Shown: in pieces, positions 34,555 through 42,930 of the stretch
How the letters are laid out: each line of letters opens with the position of its first letter
Numbering within the stretch: the stretch's first letter is position 1
Source: Streptomyces sp. NBC_01264
GTDB lineage: Bacteria > Actinomycetota > Actinomycetes > Streptomycetales > Streptomycetaceae
Direction of reading: 5' to 3'
Assembly: GCF_026340675.1 (NCBI RefSeq)
Contig: NZ_JAPEOX010000009.1
Span: forward strand, 1-51,350
Length of the DNA stretch: 51,350 bases
Position numbers and translations under genes: made by a program
Notes under the pieces: generated by a model
What the model was told of the DNA's origin: nothing
Database searches by the model: none
The model's input: the letters and a program-made list of their open reading frames with translations, nothing else

Positions 34555-35468
34555 CTGGTCAGGAGGGGTTGACGGGTGTTCAGGTTCGCTGGTTCGGCCG
34601 TCGCCTGGTTGGCGTAGTGCTTCTCTTCGTACTCGATCGGGCTGAGGAAGCCGAGCCGTTCCTGGATGCGACGGGAGTTGTAGAAGCCATCGATGTACTC
34701 GAAGAGCGCGAGGTTCGCCTCAGCCCGGGTGGTGAAGGTCCGGCCACGGAGGCCCTCGGTTTTGATGAGCATCCAGAGGTTCTCCGCGAGAGCGTTATCG
34801 TATGAGTCGCCGATCGAGCCCATGGACGCTTCAACTCCAGCTCTCATTAGCCGGGTTGTGAGCTTGATAGACGTGTATTGACAGCCGTGGTCCGCGTGAT
34901 GAATCAGCTGGCCGGGCTCGACCTCGCGGGACGCGAGGGCGTACTCCAGGGTGGTCAGCACCAGGTCGGCGTCCGCGCGGGCGGAAGTCTCCCAGGCGAC
35001 CACCCGGCGGGAGAAGGCGTCGCGGATCGCCGAGAGCCACAGAGGCCCCTCACCGGTGGAGATCATGGTGAGGTCGGTGACCCACAACCGGTTCGGAGCC
35101 GGTGCGGTGAAGTCCCTGTTGACCAGGTCCGGGGCCAGGGTGGCCTTCGGGTCCCGGCGCGTGAAGCCCTTGCGCCGTGGGCTGACCCCCGCGATGTCGG
35201 CCTCGCGCATCAGGCGCTCGACCCGCTTGCGGCCCACGTGGACACCCTCACGCTTGAGGACGGCGTGTACCCGCGGCGAGCCGTAGTTGCCGCCGGAATC
35301 CGCGTGGATCTCTTTGATCCGCTCGGTCAGCTCGACGTCACGGCGCCTTCGCTCGCACGGCTCGGCCTCTGCACGGCGCCAGCGGTAGTAGGTGGAGGAG
35401 GGGATGTGCAGTTCCCGAAGTACGCACTCGACTCCCAGGCACGGGTGCTCGTCAACGAGCGCCGTCAC
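34551..35468 (-). CDS. IS3-family orfB (integrase-core transposase)
   Basis: 305 residues. A linker HTH (YGSPRVHAVLKREGVHVGRKRVERLM) precedes the rve core: D in LWVTDLTMIS, D in IHHADHGCQYTS and E in YDNALAENLWMLIK. It is normally made as an OrfAB fusion by -1 frameshifting from the upstream orfA, which overlaps it by four bases. Confidence 0.9.
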   Translation of the reverse strand: MTALVDEHPCLGVECVLRELHIPSSTYYRWRRAEAEPCERRRRDVELTERIKEIHADSGGNYGSPRVHAVLKREGVHVGRKRVERLMREADIAGVSPRRKGFTRRDPKATLAPDLVNRDFTAPAPNRLWVTDLTMISTGEGPLWLSAIRDAFSRRVVAWETSARADADLVLTTLEYALASREVEPGQLIHHADHGCQYTSIKLTTRLMRAGVEASMGSIGDSYDNALAENLWMLIKTEGLRGRTFTTRAEANLALFEYIDGFYNSRRIQERLGFLSPIEYEEKHYANQATAEPANLNTRQPLLTS

Positions 35469-35773
35469 CTGGGCCGGGTCGGGTCGAGTTGCGCCGCGAA
35501 AAACGCCGAGGCCGTCCGCAGTACGTCGTTGGCCCGCTTGAGCTGGACATTCTCCTTGCGCAGGGCCGCGAGCTCGGCGCGTTCGTCGGTGGTGAGCCGG
35601 TCATCGCGTTCGCCGGCATCCGCCTCCGCCTGGCGGATCCACCCGCGCAGGGCCTCGGGATGCACGCCGAAGTCGACAGCCAGCTTCTTGATCTGGGGCT
35701 TCGGCTCCGCGGTGCGATACATCCGTACCGCACGCTCACGCAACTCGAGCGAGTATTTCCGGGGTGCAGCCAT
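35465..35773 (-). CDS. IS3-family orfA
   Basis: 102 residues from ATG 35773 (MAAPRKYSLELRERAVRMYR). The HTH_Tnp_1 fold (KKLAVDFGVHPEALRGWIRQ) is followed by a leucine-zipper-like coil (ELAALRKENVQLKRANDVLRTAS). Confidence 0.85.
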   Translation of the reverse strand: MAAPRKYSLELRERAVRMYRTAEPKPQIKKLAVDFGVHPEALRGWIRQAEADAGERDDRLTTDERAELAALRKENVQLKRANDVLRTASAFFAAQLDPTRPR

Positions 35774-35922
35774 GGCCACTGGTCCTCTCATGAGTCCCAT
35801 CTGACCCGATGTCAACACTCTCCGCATCCCGGGGGAACCTCACTGCGGCTGCGCCGGGTTCCACGGCCCGGAGACTGCGAGTCTTCTCCTTCCTGGTCCT
35901 CGTTGGGACGCTTTTGTGCTGG

Positions 35923-36744
35923 TCAGGTGGTCTGCGGCTGGCAGGTGAGCCGGTTCCAGGCGAGGGTGAACGTGGTGGCCCAGGGCCATGACGCGTCGAG
36001 GCGGAGGTGCCGGACACGGGCATGGCGGGCGAGGCGCCCGGCCTGGTGGTAGATCCGCATCCGCATGGTCTGGGGCTCGGCGTCGGCAAGGTCGTCCTGG
36101 TCGTGGAGGGCAAGGAGCCGGAGCCAGGCGTCGAGGTCGGCGGCGACGTTCGCGGCGAGCATCCAACTACGATTTGCCGTCCAGGATTTGGCGGGCAGGT
36201 TGTGCAGGCCCATGGCCTTGTTCGTGCGGACGCGGTCCTCGACGACGGCGTGGTGCCGGTGCAAAGCGTCGATCCACTGCACCTGGTGGCTGCCGGCGAC
36301 GCCCCACAGCTTGGTGATGTTGGTCGCGATGATCGAGTATTTCCAGCCGGTCTTCTTCTCGAGGCTGGTGAGGTTCTCGGTGTGCCGGCCCGAGGGCCGG
36401 ACGCGGCGGACGATCAGCCGCATGCCCTTCAGCCAGCCCTCCCGCCGGTTGAGGCCGGTGAGTTCCGCGACGCCACTGTGGTCGTCGTCGTGGAGGTCGC
36501 CGTCTTGTTTGAGGCTGTATTCCCAGGCGTGTTCGGGTAGTTCGGCGATGGCGGTCTCGTCGGTCGGGGTGATGGTCCAGCCGGTGGTGAAGCGGACGCG
36601 CCGTCGGGTGGTGGTCAGCTTCTCCATGTGTTCGTGCAGGTCGTGGGTGGCTCCCGCCCCGTCGAGGCGGATGAGGATCTTCGCACTGGAAGATCCGGGG
36701 ATCTGGGCGAGGGCTTGGTCGAGGACGGTGATGTGGTCGGTGGC
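35923..36744 (-). pseudogene. IS1380-family transposase, C-terminal part
   Basis: Carries the distal family segments: RLDGAGATHDLHEHMEKL, then RRVRFTTGWTIT, and HHAVVEDRVRTNKAMGLHNLP with WMLAANVAADLDAW and a final FTLAWNRLTCQP. The 5' half is missing where a small IS6-ended element (36745) begins. Confidence 0.8.
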
Positions 36745-36908
36745 GGCGCTGTCACGTTATCGATGTATGGCATGGACGCGTCAGTGGATATTTCGGTGGG
36801 CGCCCTGGATCGCATCGTCAGGCGAGAGATTTTCCGTGTCGGACACCTCGGAGGAGGTGCCCAGATTTCCTGACGTGGTCACGCCAATTTCGATAACGTG
36901 ACAGCGCC
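36745..36908. mobile_element. 164-bp MITE-like element with IS6-type ends
   Basis: Perfect 19-bp inverted ends GGCGCTGTCACGTTATCGA and TCGATAACGTGACAGCGCC bound 126 bp with no resemblance to the IS6 transposase. The ends match the termini of the resident IS6 family, so the transposase could move it in trans. The internal DNA is unrelated to other parts of the window that I can see. Confidence 0.7.
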
Positions 36909-37059
36909 AACCCCAGAACACACCACAAGACAGCACCCCGAATACCCACAAACCCACACATAACTTGTGAATAACAGGCAAAACTCATCTTTCTCGTTAA
37001 TTCGCCAGACCGGAACCAGACACCGCGCCCCAATCCCGGACTGAACAACCGGCCTTAAC

Positions 37060-38679
37060 CTTGAGTTTTATCCTGTTCGGCGGGGTTTGGTGCCGACCTC
37101 GTGGTGGGCGGGTCGCTGGTAGGGCTGGCCTGTGACGAGGACTCTTCCCACGTTGTGGCGTGCTGCGGGGTGCCGGTTCTTCGATCCGGGTGGCCGTCCG
37201 GGGCCGGGGCGGGCGGGTTTGGGTGCACCGGCTGGTGAACCAGTGGCGGTTCGGATGTTCCTGAACCCGCGTCGGACCCGGGCGGGGGTGAGTCGTTCGG
37301 GTGGGGTCGGCTTCTCCCAGGGATGCCGGAGGTCCTGTGCGAGCGGCCGGGCGAGATTGAGCTGGGTGTGGGCGGCAACCAGGAGCCATGTCCACCGGTC
37401 TGCGGCCTCGGGGCTGCGGAGCTTGGGGCGGGTCCAGCCCAGGGTCTGCTTCCAGAAGCGGAATGTGTGCTCGACGTCGAACCTTCGCAGGAAGGCCTGC
37501 CAGCAGCGGTCGACGTCAGCCGCGGTGGCGCCGGTCCTGGACCACCACAGCCACACCGGCTTCGGGTCTCCGCCCGAGGGCAGGTGCCCGACCTTCAGGC
37601 GGATGACGGTGCCCTCGATGACGGGCAGCTCGGCAGAATGGTCGATCCAGGCCGCCCGGCGGGTCAGCCGAGGATGGAGCCGGTCCCACGCTTGCGCGGT
37701 CGCTTTCCCGTAGCGGCGGGTGTCGGTGACGGTGACCGCCTGCTCGCCGCCCCAGGTGTCCGGCCGGCCGAAGACGAACTCGCCTCCGTGCCTGGGCGGG
37801 CGTCCGCCGGCGGGGTGGTCCCGGTGGAATTCCTCGCGGGAGGGCGCCGGCCGGCGCATCACCCGGTCCGATCGCGTCCGGCCCAGGATCTCGAGGGGCA
37901 GGTCGGCCAGCAGGTGGGCCAGGCGCGGAGCGTCATAGCCCGCGTCGACCACGATCATGATGTCGGGATCGCCCTCCCGCCACTGGCCCGCTTCGACGAG
38001 GCGATCGACGACCTCTCTGATCTGGGCGGTGGTAACCGCGGCGACGTCGGCGCCCGGCTCGATCCGGATCGCGTCCAGCACGGCGGTCCACGAGGTCCGG
38101 CCCGTCTCCAGAGCGGCCACGATCTGGTAGGGCCAGCCCGGGATCATCAGATGCTTGTTGTCGCCGTACCCGTAGGTATGGCAAAAGCACCGCTCAGGGG
38201 CGGTGTCCGCATCCGGCCGCAACCACGGCGAGACATCGACGGCCAGGACCAGACGGCCGTCGGCCGCCTTCGGCAGCGGGACAGAGACCAGGGCCCTCCG
38301 TAACCGGCCCACATCCAGTCGCCCATGATTCAGCCCGGCATACAGGGCTCCATGGCCACGCCGGTGCTCCGGCGCAAGTGCCAGACCGACCAGCGTCTTC
38401 ACCGGACCGTCCGCACACAGCACCGCGTCGGTCAACTCGAACAGTGCGTCGCCACGGGCCGTCATCGACGCGTACAACTCCGTCCGGAAGCGTGACAACA
38501 CCCCGAACGGCTCCCGCTGGACATCGTGATACAGCAGACTCACCCCTACGGCCTTCGGCTGATTTCGTGCCTCTGTGACGGAGCACAGGATCAGACGAAG
38601 GCCGCCCTGCCGTACGGGAGTTACCACCACGAGTGGTCAAGTTCGAAGAACGATTCGACCCTCGAGGATAAAACTCAAG
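37060..38679 (-). mobile_element. NF041680-type insertion element
   Basis: Bounded by inverted ends TTGAGTTTTATCC (37061-37073) and GGATAAAACTCAAG (ending 38680), each next to TTAA, a possible target duplication. Confidence 0.75.
37068..38543 (-). CDS. NF041680-family DDE transposase
   Basis: About 491 residues from GTG 38543 (VSLLYHDVQREPFGVLSRF), the family's usual beginning; the open frame extends 29 codons further upstream. Catalytic candidates are D in LAVDVSPWLRPDA, D in IMIVVDAGYDAPR and E in FDVEHTFRFWKQTLGW. The C-terminal tail is basic and Pro-rich (GRPPGSKNRHPAAR). No lesions are visible. This is a widespread Streptomyces transposase group. Confidence 0.85.
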   Translation of the reverse strand: MSLLYHDVQREPFGVLSRFRTELYASMTARGDALFELTDAVLCADGPVKTLVGLALAPEHRRGHGALYAGLNHGRLDVGRLRRALVSVPLPKAADGRLVLAVDVSPWLRPDADTAPERCFCHTYGYGDNKHLMIPGWPYQIVAALETGRTSWTAVLDAIRIEPGADVAAVTTAQIREVVDRLVEAGQWREGDPDIMIVVDAGYDAPRLAHLLADLPLEILGRTRSDRVMRRPAPSREEFHRDHPAGGRPPRHGGEFVFGRPDTWGGEQAVTVTDTRRYGKATAQAWDRLHPRLTRRAAWIDHSAELPVIEGTVIRLKVGHLPSGGDPKPVWLWWSRTGATAADVDRCWQAFLRRFDVEHTFRFWKQTLGWTRPKLRSPEAADRWTWLLVAAHTQLNLARPLAQDLRHPWEKPTPPERLTPARVRRGFRNIRTATGSPAGAPKPARPGPGRPPGSKNRHPAARHNVGRVLVTGQPYQRPAHHEVGTKPRRTG

Positions 38680-38727
38680 TTAACTGCCTGTTTCTCAACC
38701 GCAGGCACGAACTGACGCAGGTCAACG

Positions 38728-38765
38728 CTTTGACGGTTCCGGCGGATCTGCCGGAACCGTCAAAG
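38728..38765. terminator. 16-bp stem-loop after the SRPBCC gene
   Basis: CTTTGACGGTTCCGGC (38728-38743) pairs perfectly with 38750-38765 around a GGATCT loop, 31 bp beyond the stop of the - strand SRPBCC gene. Confidence 0.75.
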
Positions 38766-38796
38766 GGCTTGTAGCGCGGGGGTTGTTGGGCCAGGT

Positions 38797-39216
38797 TCAG
38801 GCGCCGGTTTCGAGGATGCGCTTGAGGGTAGCGAGCTCGGAATCGACCAGGGCGACCTGCTCGTCGAAGAAGGCGTCGGTGAAGGCCGGGGGCTGGAAGA
38901 AGGTGATCATGAATTCGGAGCCGGTGCTGTTGGCGACGACGCGGGCGGGGACCTGCCAGGATGCCTGGTCCTCGACGTAGTCGTGGTCGAGGATTCCGAG
39001 TTCTACGTTTCCGCGGATGCGGAGCCTGGCGGGGCCGTGCGGGGTGGCCATCAGCCACCAGTCCGGGTCGTCGGTGGGCTCGATCGCCTTGACGTTGACT
39101 ATCGCCCAGGCGGGCCAGTTGGCCGCGTTGGCGAGGAAGGCGAAGACGTCGGCGACGGGACGCTCGACGGTGACGGTCTTGGTGACCGAGCGGGCGGTGG
39201 TGGGGGCGGTGCTCAT
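38797..39216 (-). CDS. SRPBCC-fold protein
   Basis: 139 residues. Helix-grip START/polyketide-cyclase-like pattern: KTVTVERPVADVFAFLANAANWPAWAI at the start, WWLMATPHGPARLRI in the middle, and a long C-terminal helix (FFDEQVALVDSELATLKRIL). Such proteins bind small hydrophobic ligands. It lies 11 bp after the MarR gene, so the pair is an operon in which MarR probably controls both. Ligand unknown. Confidence 0.8.
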   Translation of the reverse strand: MSTAPTTARSVTKTVTVERPVADVFAFLANAANWPAWAIVNVKAIEPTDDPDWWLMATPHGPARLRIRGNVELGILDHDYVEDQASWQVPARVVANSTGSEFMITFFQPPAFTDAFFDEQVALVDSELATLKRILETGA

Positions 39217-39227
39217 GGTGGCGTCTT

Positions 39228-39689
39228 TCAGGAGGTTGGTGGTGCGGTGGGCCGTGGGAGGGCTTCACCGAGTAGGCGGCGTATCCATTCCTCCAGCTGG
39301 TGGCGCTGGGCCGGGTCGAGGCTGGCGAAGAAGTGGGCGTCGTTGCGGTCGGCGATCTCGGCCAGCTGCGGGGCCAGGTCGCGGCCGGTGTCGGTCAGTG
39401 CCAGCCGCAGCGTGCGGCGGGATGTGGGGTCTGGTTCGCGGGTCATCAGGCCTTTGGCGGCCAGGCGGTCGACCAGGCGGGAGACCGCGCCGGCGTCGAT
39501 GTCCATGTACCGGGCCACTTCCCGGGTGGTGGTGGCGTCGCCGCGGTGAACGGTGATCAGGACTGCCCACTGGGAGACGGTCACGTCATGTTGGGCGAGT
39601 TCGCGTTCGAACCGGCTGTGGACTTCGTCGGAGAGGCGGCGGAGCCAGTAGCCGAGATGATCACGCAGGCCGCTGCTGGAAGCTGTCAC
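39228..39689 (-). CDS. MarR-family transcriptional regulator
   Basis: 153 residues from GTG 39689. The winged helix includes VSQWAVLITVHRGDATTTREVARYMDIDAGAVSRLVDRLAAKGLM and the wing REPDPTSRRTLRLALT; long N- and C-terminal helices form the dimer region (HLGYWLRRLSDEVHSRFEREL, RHQLEEWIRRLL). A palindrome overlaps a promoter-like -35 just upstream, suggesting autorepression. The start has almost no spacing from GGAAGG, so initiation may be leaderless. Its upstream region is truncated by an IS701 remnant at ~39757. Confidence 0.85.
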   Translation of the reverse strand: MTASSSGLRDHLGYWLRRLSDEVHSRFERELAQHDVTVSQWAVLITVHRGDATTTREVARYMDIDAGAVSRLVDRLAAKGLMTREPDPTSRRTLRLALTDTGRDLAPQLAEIADRNDAHFFASLDPAQRHQLEEWIRRLLGEALPRPTAPPTS

Positions 39690-39695
39690 CCTTCC

Positions 39696-39724
39696 AGATT
39701 GAATGCCGCGACAACTGTTGTCAA
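39696..39724 (-). promoter_or_regulatory. MarR promoter and candidate operator
   Basis: On the - strand TTGACA (39724-39719), a 17-bp gap and CAATCT (39701-39696) form a plausible promoter. The palindrome GACAACTGTTGTC (39710-39722) overlaps the -35 and is a typical MarR-operator arrangement. The predicted transcript starts at or near the GTG. Confidence 0.5.
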
Positions 39725-39756
39725 GGCAACAATGGGTTCTTGCCGGGGATGACCAC

Positions 39757-40235
39757 CTATTTGCGAGTTCTCGTCGCCCGTCTCGTCCACCACAAGCATC
39801 ACGTCCATGGAGCCGAGCTGCTCCACCGTCCATGCCGCGGCCGACCGGCGTATCGCCTCGGTGTCGAAGCGGGCACGGGAGAGGAAGTGCTGCAGAACGT
39901 GCGGACCGGTGTGGCCGATGGCCTCGGCCAGCGACCAGCAGTTCGCCGAGTCCTTGACCATCAGCAGCCCCTGAACCATGTTCCGGCAGGTCAGCCGCGT
40001 CTCCCGGCGTGGGAAACAGCCCGCGACCCGGCCCATCAAGGCCTCGAAGGACTCGACCCACAGGCCGTGTACTACCGTGGCCTGCGCGGCCACCGCCTCT
40101 TGATCTGTCTTCACAAACGATCACGATGCAGGTGGCCGCACCTCTGCCCGCAGGCACCCCACCCACCACGCTGACCAGCGACGACGTCCTACGCCTCACG
40201 AACTACAGCTGCCGTGACTACAGCTGCCGTGTCAG
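39757..40235 (-). pseudogene. IS701-family element 5' fragment
   Basis: From ~40114 the frame encodes the family N-terminus (GRVAGCFPRRETRLTCRNMVQGLL, NCWSLAEAIGHTGPHVLQHFLSRARFD) up to LVVDETGDENS, the first catalytic Asp. It then runs into MarR upstream DNA. Terminal DNA to TACAGCTGCCGTGTCAG (40219-40235) matches the remnant at 24734-24750. Confidence 0.75.
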
Positions 40236-40312
40236 AAGTCGCGCTCGTCCTGCAACCAGCCACATCAAACCGGGGCAGAACGACTCAAGGGAGAACTACG
40301 CCGGGGCCGTGG

Positions 40313-40423
40313 AATCAAGACACGCCACCAATTCACCCAACCGAACGGCCAAGCTTCCCCCACCCCACCACCACATCCCACCCAAAATTCAAAAACCACA
40401 CCCAACAGAAAAAGGAAACTCGG
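40313..40423 (+). promoter_or_regulatory. Conserved upstream leader of P3
   Basis: AATCAAGACAC followed by CCAATTCACCCAACCGAACG, GGCCAAGC and a C/A-rich stretch ending AGAAAAAGGAAACTCGG before the ATG. It is colinear with the leaders of P2 and P4. It probably carries the promoter and ribosome-binding site of the family. Confidence 0.6.
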
Positions 40424-41443
40424 ATGCGTTCCACACGCCCGGCACTCGCCATCACCACAACACTCCTCGCACTCAGCAGCCTGGGAACCATCGCCTACGC
40501 CGACACCAGCGACCCCGAACACGGCGATAAAAAATGCAATATCGTTAACAGCGGCAACAACGACAACATTTCCTGCGAAAGCATGATCATCGGAGACAAC
40601 AACACCACCGGCACCGGACACGTTGTTGGGCTCGCAGCCCTGAACCCACCGCTCTCTCAACCACAATGCAGCGTCGTCAGCGGGAACAGCGCCCAATGCG
40701 TCTTCAACATTGCAGGAAGCTACACTTTCCAGATTCCGGAAGGTGTGCAATCGGTGAACGTTTCCGCTACGGGCGCCAGCGGCGCCAGCGCATATCGAGC
40801 CGCGGGCGGGCTTGGCGCAGAGGTCACAGGCACTCTCAGCGTGCCCCCAACCAGAATCTTCTACGTACTCGTCGGCGGCACCCCCACCACGGGCAATTGC
40901 CGTGTACCCACCCTACCCTGCATCGGCGGATTCAACGGAGGCGGCAACAGCTTTGAAGGCGGAGGAGGCGGAGGCGCAAGCGACATCCGCACAACCGCCC
41001 CAGGAAGCCAGGGAAGCCTACAATCACGCCAAATCGTGGCAGCAGGCGGCGGCGGAGTCAGCACCCCGACTCTGAATACGAGTCAGCCCTGTCCTGAAGC
41101 TACGCCCGGAGGTAACGCAGGCATGCCAGGAGGCGCCAACCCCTGCGGTGGCGGCACCAGCGGACAAGCCGGCACCATGAACGCCGGCGGCACCGGAGGA
41201 ACACCCCGTGGCCTCCCCGGAGTTCTCGGAGCGGGCGGCAACGGCGGCGGAACCGGAGGGGGCGGCGGCGGAGGCGGACTCTACGGCGGAGGCGGTGGCG
41301 GCGACACCATTCGATTCGGAAATGAAGCCTTGGGCGGCGGCGGAGGAGGCGGCGGCTCCTCACTCACCCCCACCAACGGAACCGCACCAACAAACACCAC
41401 AAACCCCGCAAACATCACCATCACATACACTATCCCCGGATAA
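40424..41443 (+). CDS. Secreted modular protein P3 with a glycine-rich domain
   Basis: 339 residues, ATG 40424. A signal peptide (MRSTRPALAITTTLLALSSL...AYA) leads the family module: CNIVNSGNNDNISCESM then GDNNTTGTGHVVG. A ~270-residue domain follows, opening with a beta-strand region (CVFNIAGSYTFQIPEGVQSVNVSATGASG). It continues into long Gly-rich runs (FEGGGGGGASDIRT, GGGGGGGLYGGGGGGD) and ends in TITYTIPG. That architecture resembles the glycine-rich (PF12810-like) domain of bacterial and animal extracellular proteins, with the DIRT and VAAGGGG motifs. Long Gly runs and asparagines suggest adhesive or matrix behaviour, which is inference. In-frame sequence upstream of 40424 is leader DNA. 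Confidence 0.8.
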   Translation: MRSTRPALAITTTLLALSSLGTIAYADTSDPEHGDKKCNIVNSGNNDNISCESMIIGDNNTTGTGHVVGLAALNPPLSQPQCSVVSGNSAQCVFNIAGSYTFQIPEGVQSVNVSATGASGASAYRAAGGLGAEVTGTLSVPPTRIFYVLVGGTPTTGNCRVPTLPCIGGFNGGGNSFEGGGGGGASDIRTTAPGSQGSLQSRQIVAAGGGGVSTPTLNTSQPCPEATPGGNAGMPGGANPCGGGTSGQAGTMNAGGTGGTPRGLPGVLGAGGNGGGTGGGGGGGGLYGGGGGGDTIRFGNEALGGGGGGGGSSLTPTNGTAPTNTTNPANITITYTIPG

Positions 41444-41489
41444 TGCTGAGATTCCCCCGGAATTTGCGACAACCGACTTCCCTTGCCGA

Positions 41490-41600
41490 ATGGTCCCCGG
41501 CCGCCGGTGCGGCCGGCCTCCTCGGCCAGGACACCCTGGCCCGCCCGGGGTTTCATCCGCGCAGCCCCCTCGGGGTCCGCGGGATGGAGGCGTTAGCCTT
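41490..41600 (+). pseudogene. ISAs1-family transposase vestige
   Basis: Encodes LLGQDTLARPGFHPRSPLGVRG, matching QDTLSRLGFHARGPLGVRR of the ISAs1 transposase at 20643-21671. Flanking frame is lost. No other gene is credible between 41444 and 42110. Confidence 0.6.
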
Positions 41601-41988
41601 CCCGTCAGTCGTGGCGACGGCAACCGCGGCGTTGACGACGATGTTCGCGTGCGCTCGGCACGCTTCCACTCCCACTGAACCTCGGACTGCCACACGCGGA
41701 TCCGCGTCAACCGGCCGCGGCAGCAGGGCCCTGGCCGAAGCGCGGTACGTCTGCCGCAGTCACATCGAGGCGCAGTCGCTTGAAGCGCAGCGGGTGGCGG
41801 AACACTCCGCCGTGGTCTGAGACGCCCCGAACCTTCCGGGCAGTGTTCCAACTGGCGCGGCGTACAACGTCATTGCCCCCGCCTCGCGGGGCGGGCGGGC
41901 GGGCGCCCGCTTCGCAGGCTTCGGCCAGCTTTCTAGAGCGAAGCGGAAGAAAGCTGGCCGGCTTCGCCGCCCTGGTGCCAGCCTTCGG

Positions 41989-42015
41989 CCGGAGTCCTGC
42001 GCTTCGCTCCGGACT
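41989..42015 (+). repeat. Copy 2 of the hairpin repeat
   Basis: A 27-nt segment beginning CCGGAGTCCTGCGCTTCGCT, identical to 42709-42735 and, over 22 nt inverted, to 29979-30000. The DNA following (CCCACCC-GGTCCTT-CGGCTCCG) is also repeated at ~42848-42878. Confidence 0.75.
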
Positions 42016-42109
42016 TGGGGACCGCTCCCCCACCCGGGTCCTTACGGCTCCGTCTCCAGGGCCAACGCAGCCGCGCCTCCCCCAACGCGCACGCCCACCC
42101 CCCCCAAGA

Positions 42110-42590
42110 TGCAAGTGCCAGACCCATCCCCTGGGAAGGCTGGGTATTCCTCGCCACCGTCATCGACTGCCACACCAAAGCCGTCATCGGGTGGGCCATG
42201 GACGACAACTACAAGACCCCACTCATCGAATCAGCCATCAAAATGATGGCACGCAACCATCCACTCGCCGAAGACGCCATCTTCCACTCGGACCGCGGCA
42301 GCAATTACACCTCGGCCCAGTTCGCCCATACACTGACCGAACTGGGAATCCGGCAATCCGTTGGACGAACCGGAATCTGCTACGACAACGCCATGGCAGA
42401 ATCATTCTTCGCGACCCTGAAAAATGAACGTGTCCACCGGACCATCTACCCCACCCGCGAACACACCTACCGCGACATCGCCCGCTACATAGAGGTCCGC
42501 TACAATACGAAGCGCCGTCACTCAGGACTCGGATACCGGACCCCACGAGAGGTCCACGACGAGTACCTGAACCAGCAGATCGCAGCCTGA
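42110..42590 (+). pseudogene. IS3-family orfB C-terminal fragment
   Basis: Carries the second catalytic Asp (IFHSDRGSNYTS) and the Glu (CYDNAMAESFFATLKNERV), plus the terminal HSGLGYRTPREVHDEYLNQQIAA. The first Asp region is lost; sequence before WEGWVFLATVIDCHTKAV is unrelated. Confidence 0.8.
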
Positions 42591-42599
42591 ATTAACTAA

Positions 42600-42880
42600 T
42601 TGGCAGCTGTCCGGAAAACGCGGGGCCCCTCAAACGGCCTCGCTGCGCTCGGCCGGGCCCTTCGGCCCGGCTCTCCGCTTCGCTCCGAGCAAGAGCCGGC
42701 CCTTCGGGCCGGAGTCCTGCGCTTCGCTCCGGACTAGTTCGGGGTTCCGCTTCGCTCCACCCCGAACGGCCCGCTCCGCGGGCCAGAGTGACCCCGTTTC
42801 ACGGGGTTCAGGGCCTTCGGCCCGTTGGGCAGGCTTGCTCTGCTCCCCACCCAGGTCCTTCCGGCTCCGCCTCCAGGACC
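42600..42880. repeat. Cluster of short GC-rich hairpins
   Basis: Successive perfect inverted repeats with TTCG or GCTTCGC loops include CGGGCCCTTCGGCCCGG (~42654-42670) and CCGGCCCTTCGGGCCGG (~42695-42711). Others are the 27-nt repeat at 42709-42735, CGGGG-TTCCGCTTCGCTCCA-CCCCG and CCCCGTTTCACGGGG. No open frame makes sense. It lies between an IS3 fragment and the P4 leader and shares blocks with 41940-42060. Confidence 0.65.
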
Positions 42881-42930
42881 AGCCCCTCCGCTTGCCTGCA
42901 TCATTCTGAATTCAAAGATAGACCCTGGAA

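Larger units (their letters stand above)
34540..35822 (-). mobile_element. IS3-family element, apparently complete
   Basis: Contains orfA and orfB overlapping by four bases in a -1 relation. The ends are only approximate: left near GAGTTGCTGATTAG, right near TGACCCGATGTCAACACTC. Confidence 0.75.

Noticed and set aside
37021..38543. The + strand frames opposite the NF041680-type transposase
   Set aside because: They lack start signals and protein-like composition, while the - strand frame matches a known transposase throughout.
40214..40423. In-frame extension upstream of P3
   Set aside because: The sequence lies in the conserved leader shared with P2 and P4 and precedes a perfect signal peptide start with its own ribosome-binding site.
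41100..41363. Arg-rich - strand frame opposite the glycine codons of P3
   Set aside because: It is the mirror of GGC/GGA glycine codons and has no start context or plausible protein character.
42600..42880. Hairpin cluster as an actual linear-replicon telomere
   Set aside because: It is internal, flanked on both sides by genes and IS elements, and I cannot match it to a known telomere. It is kept only as a possible relic.
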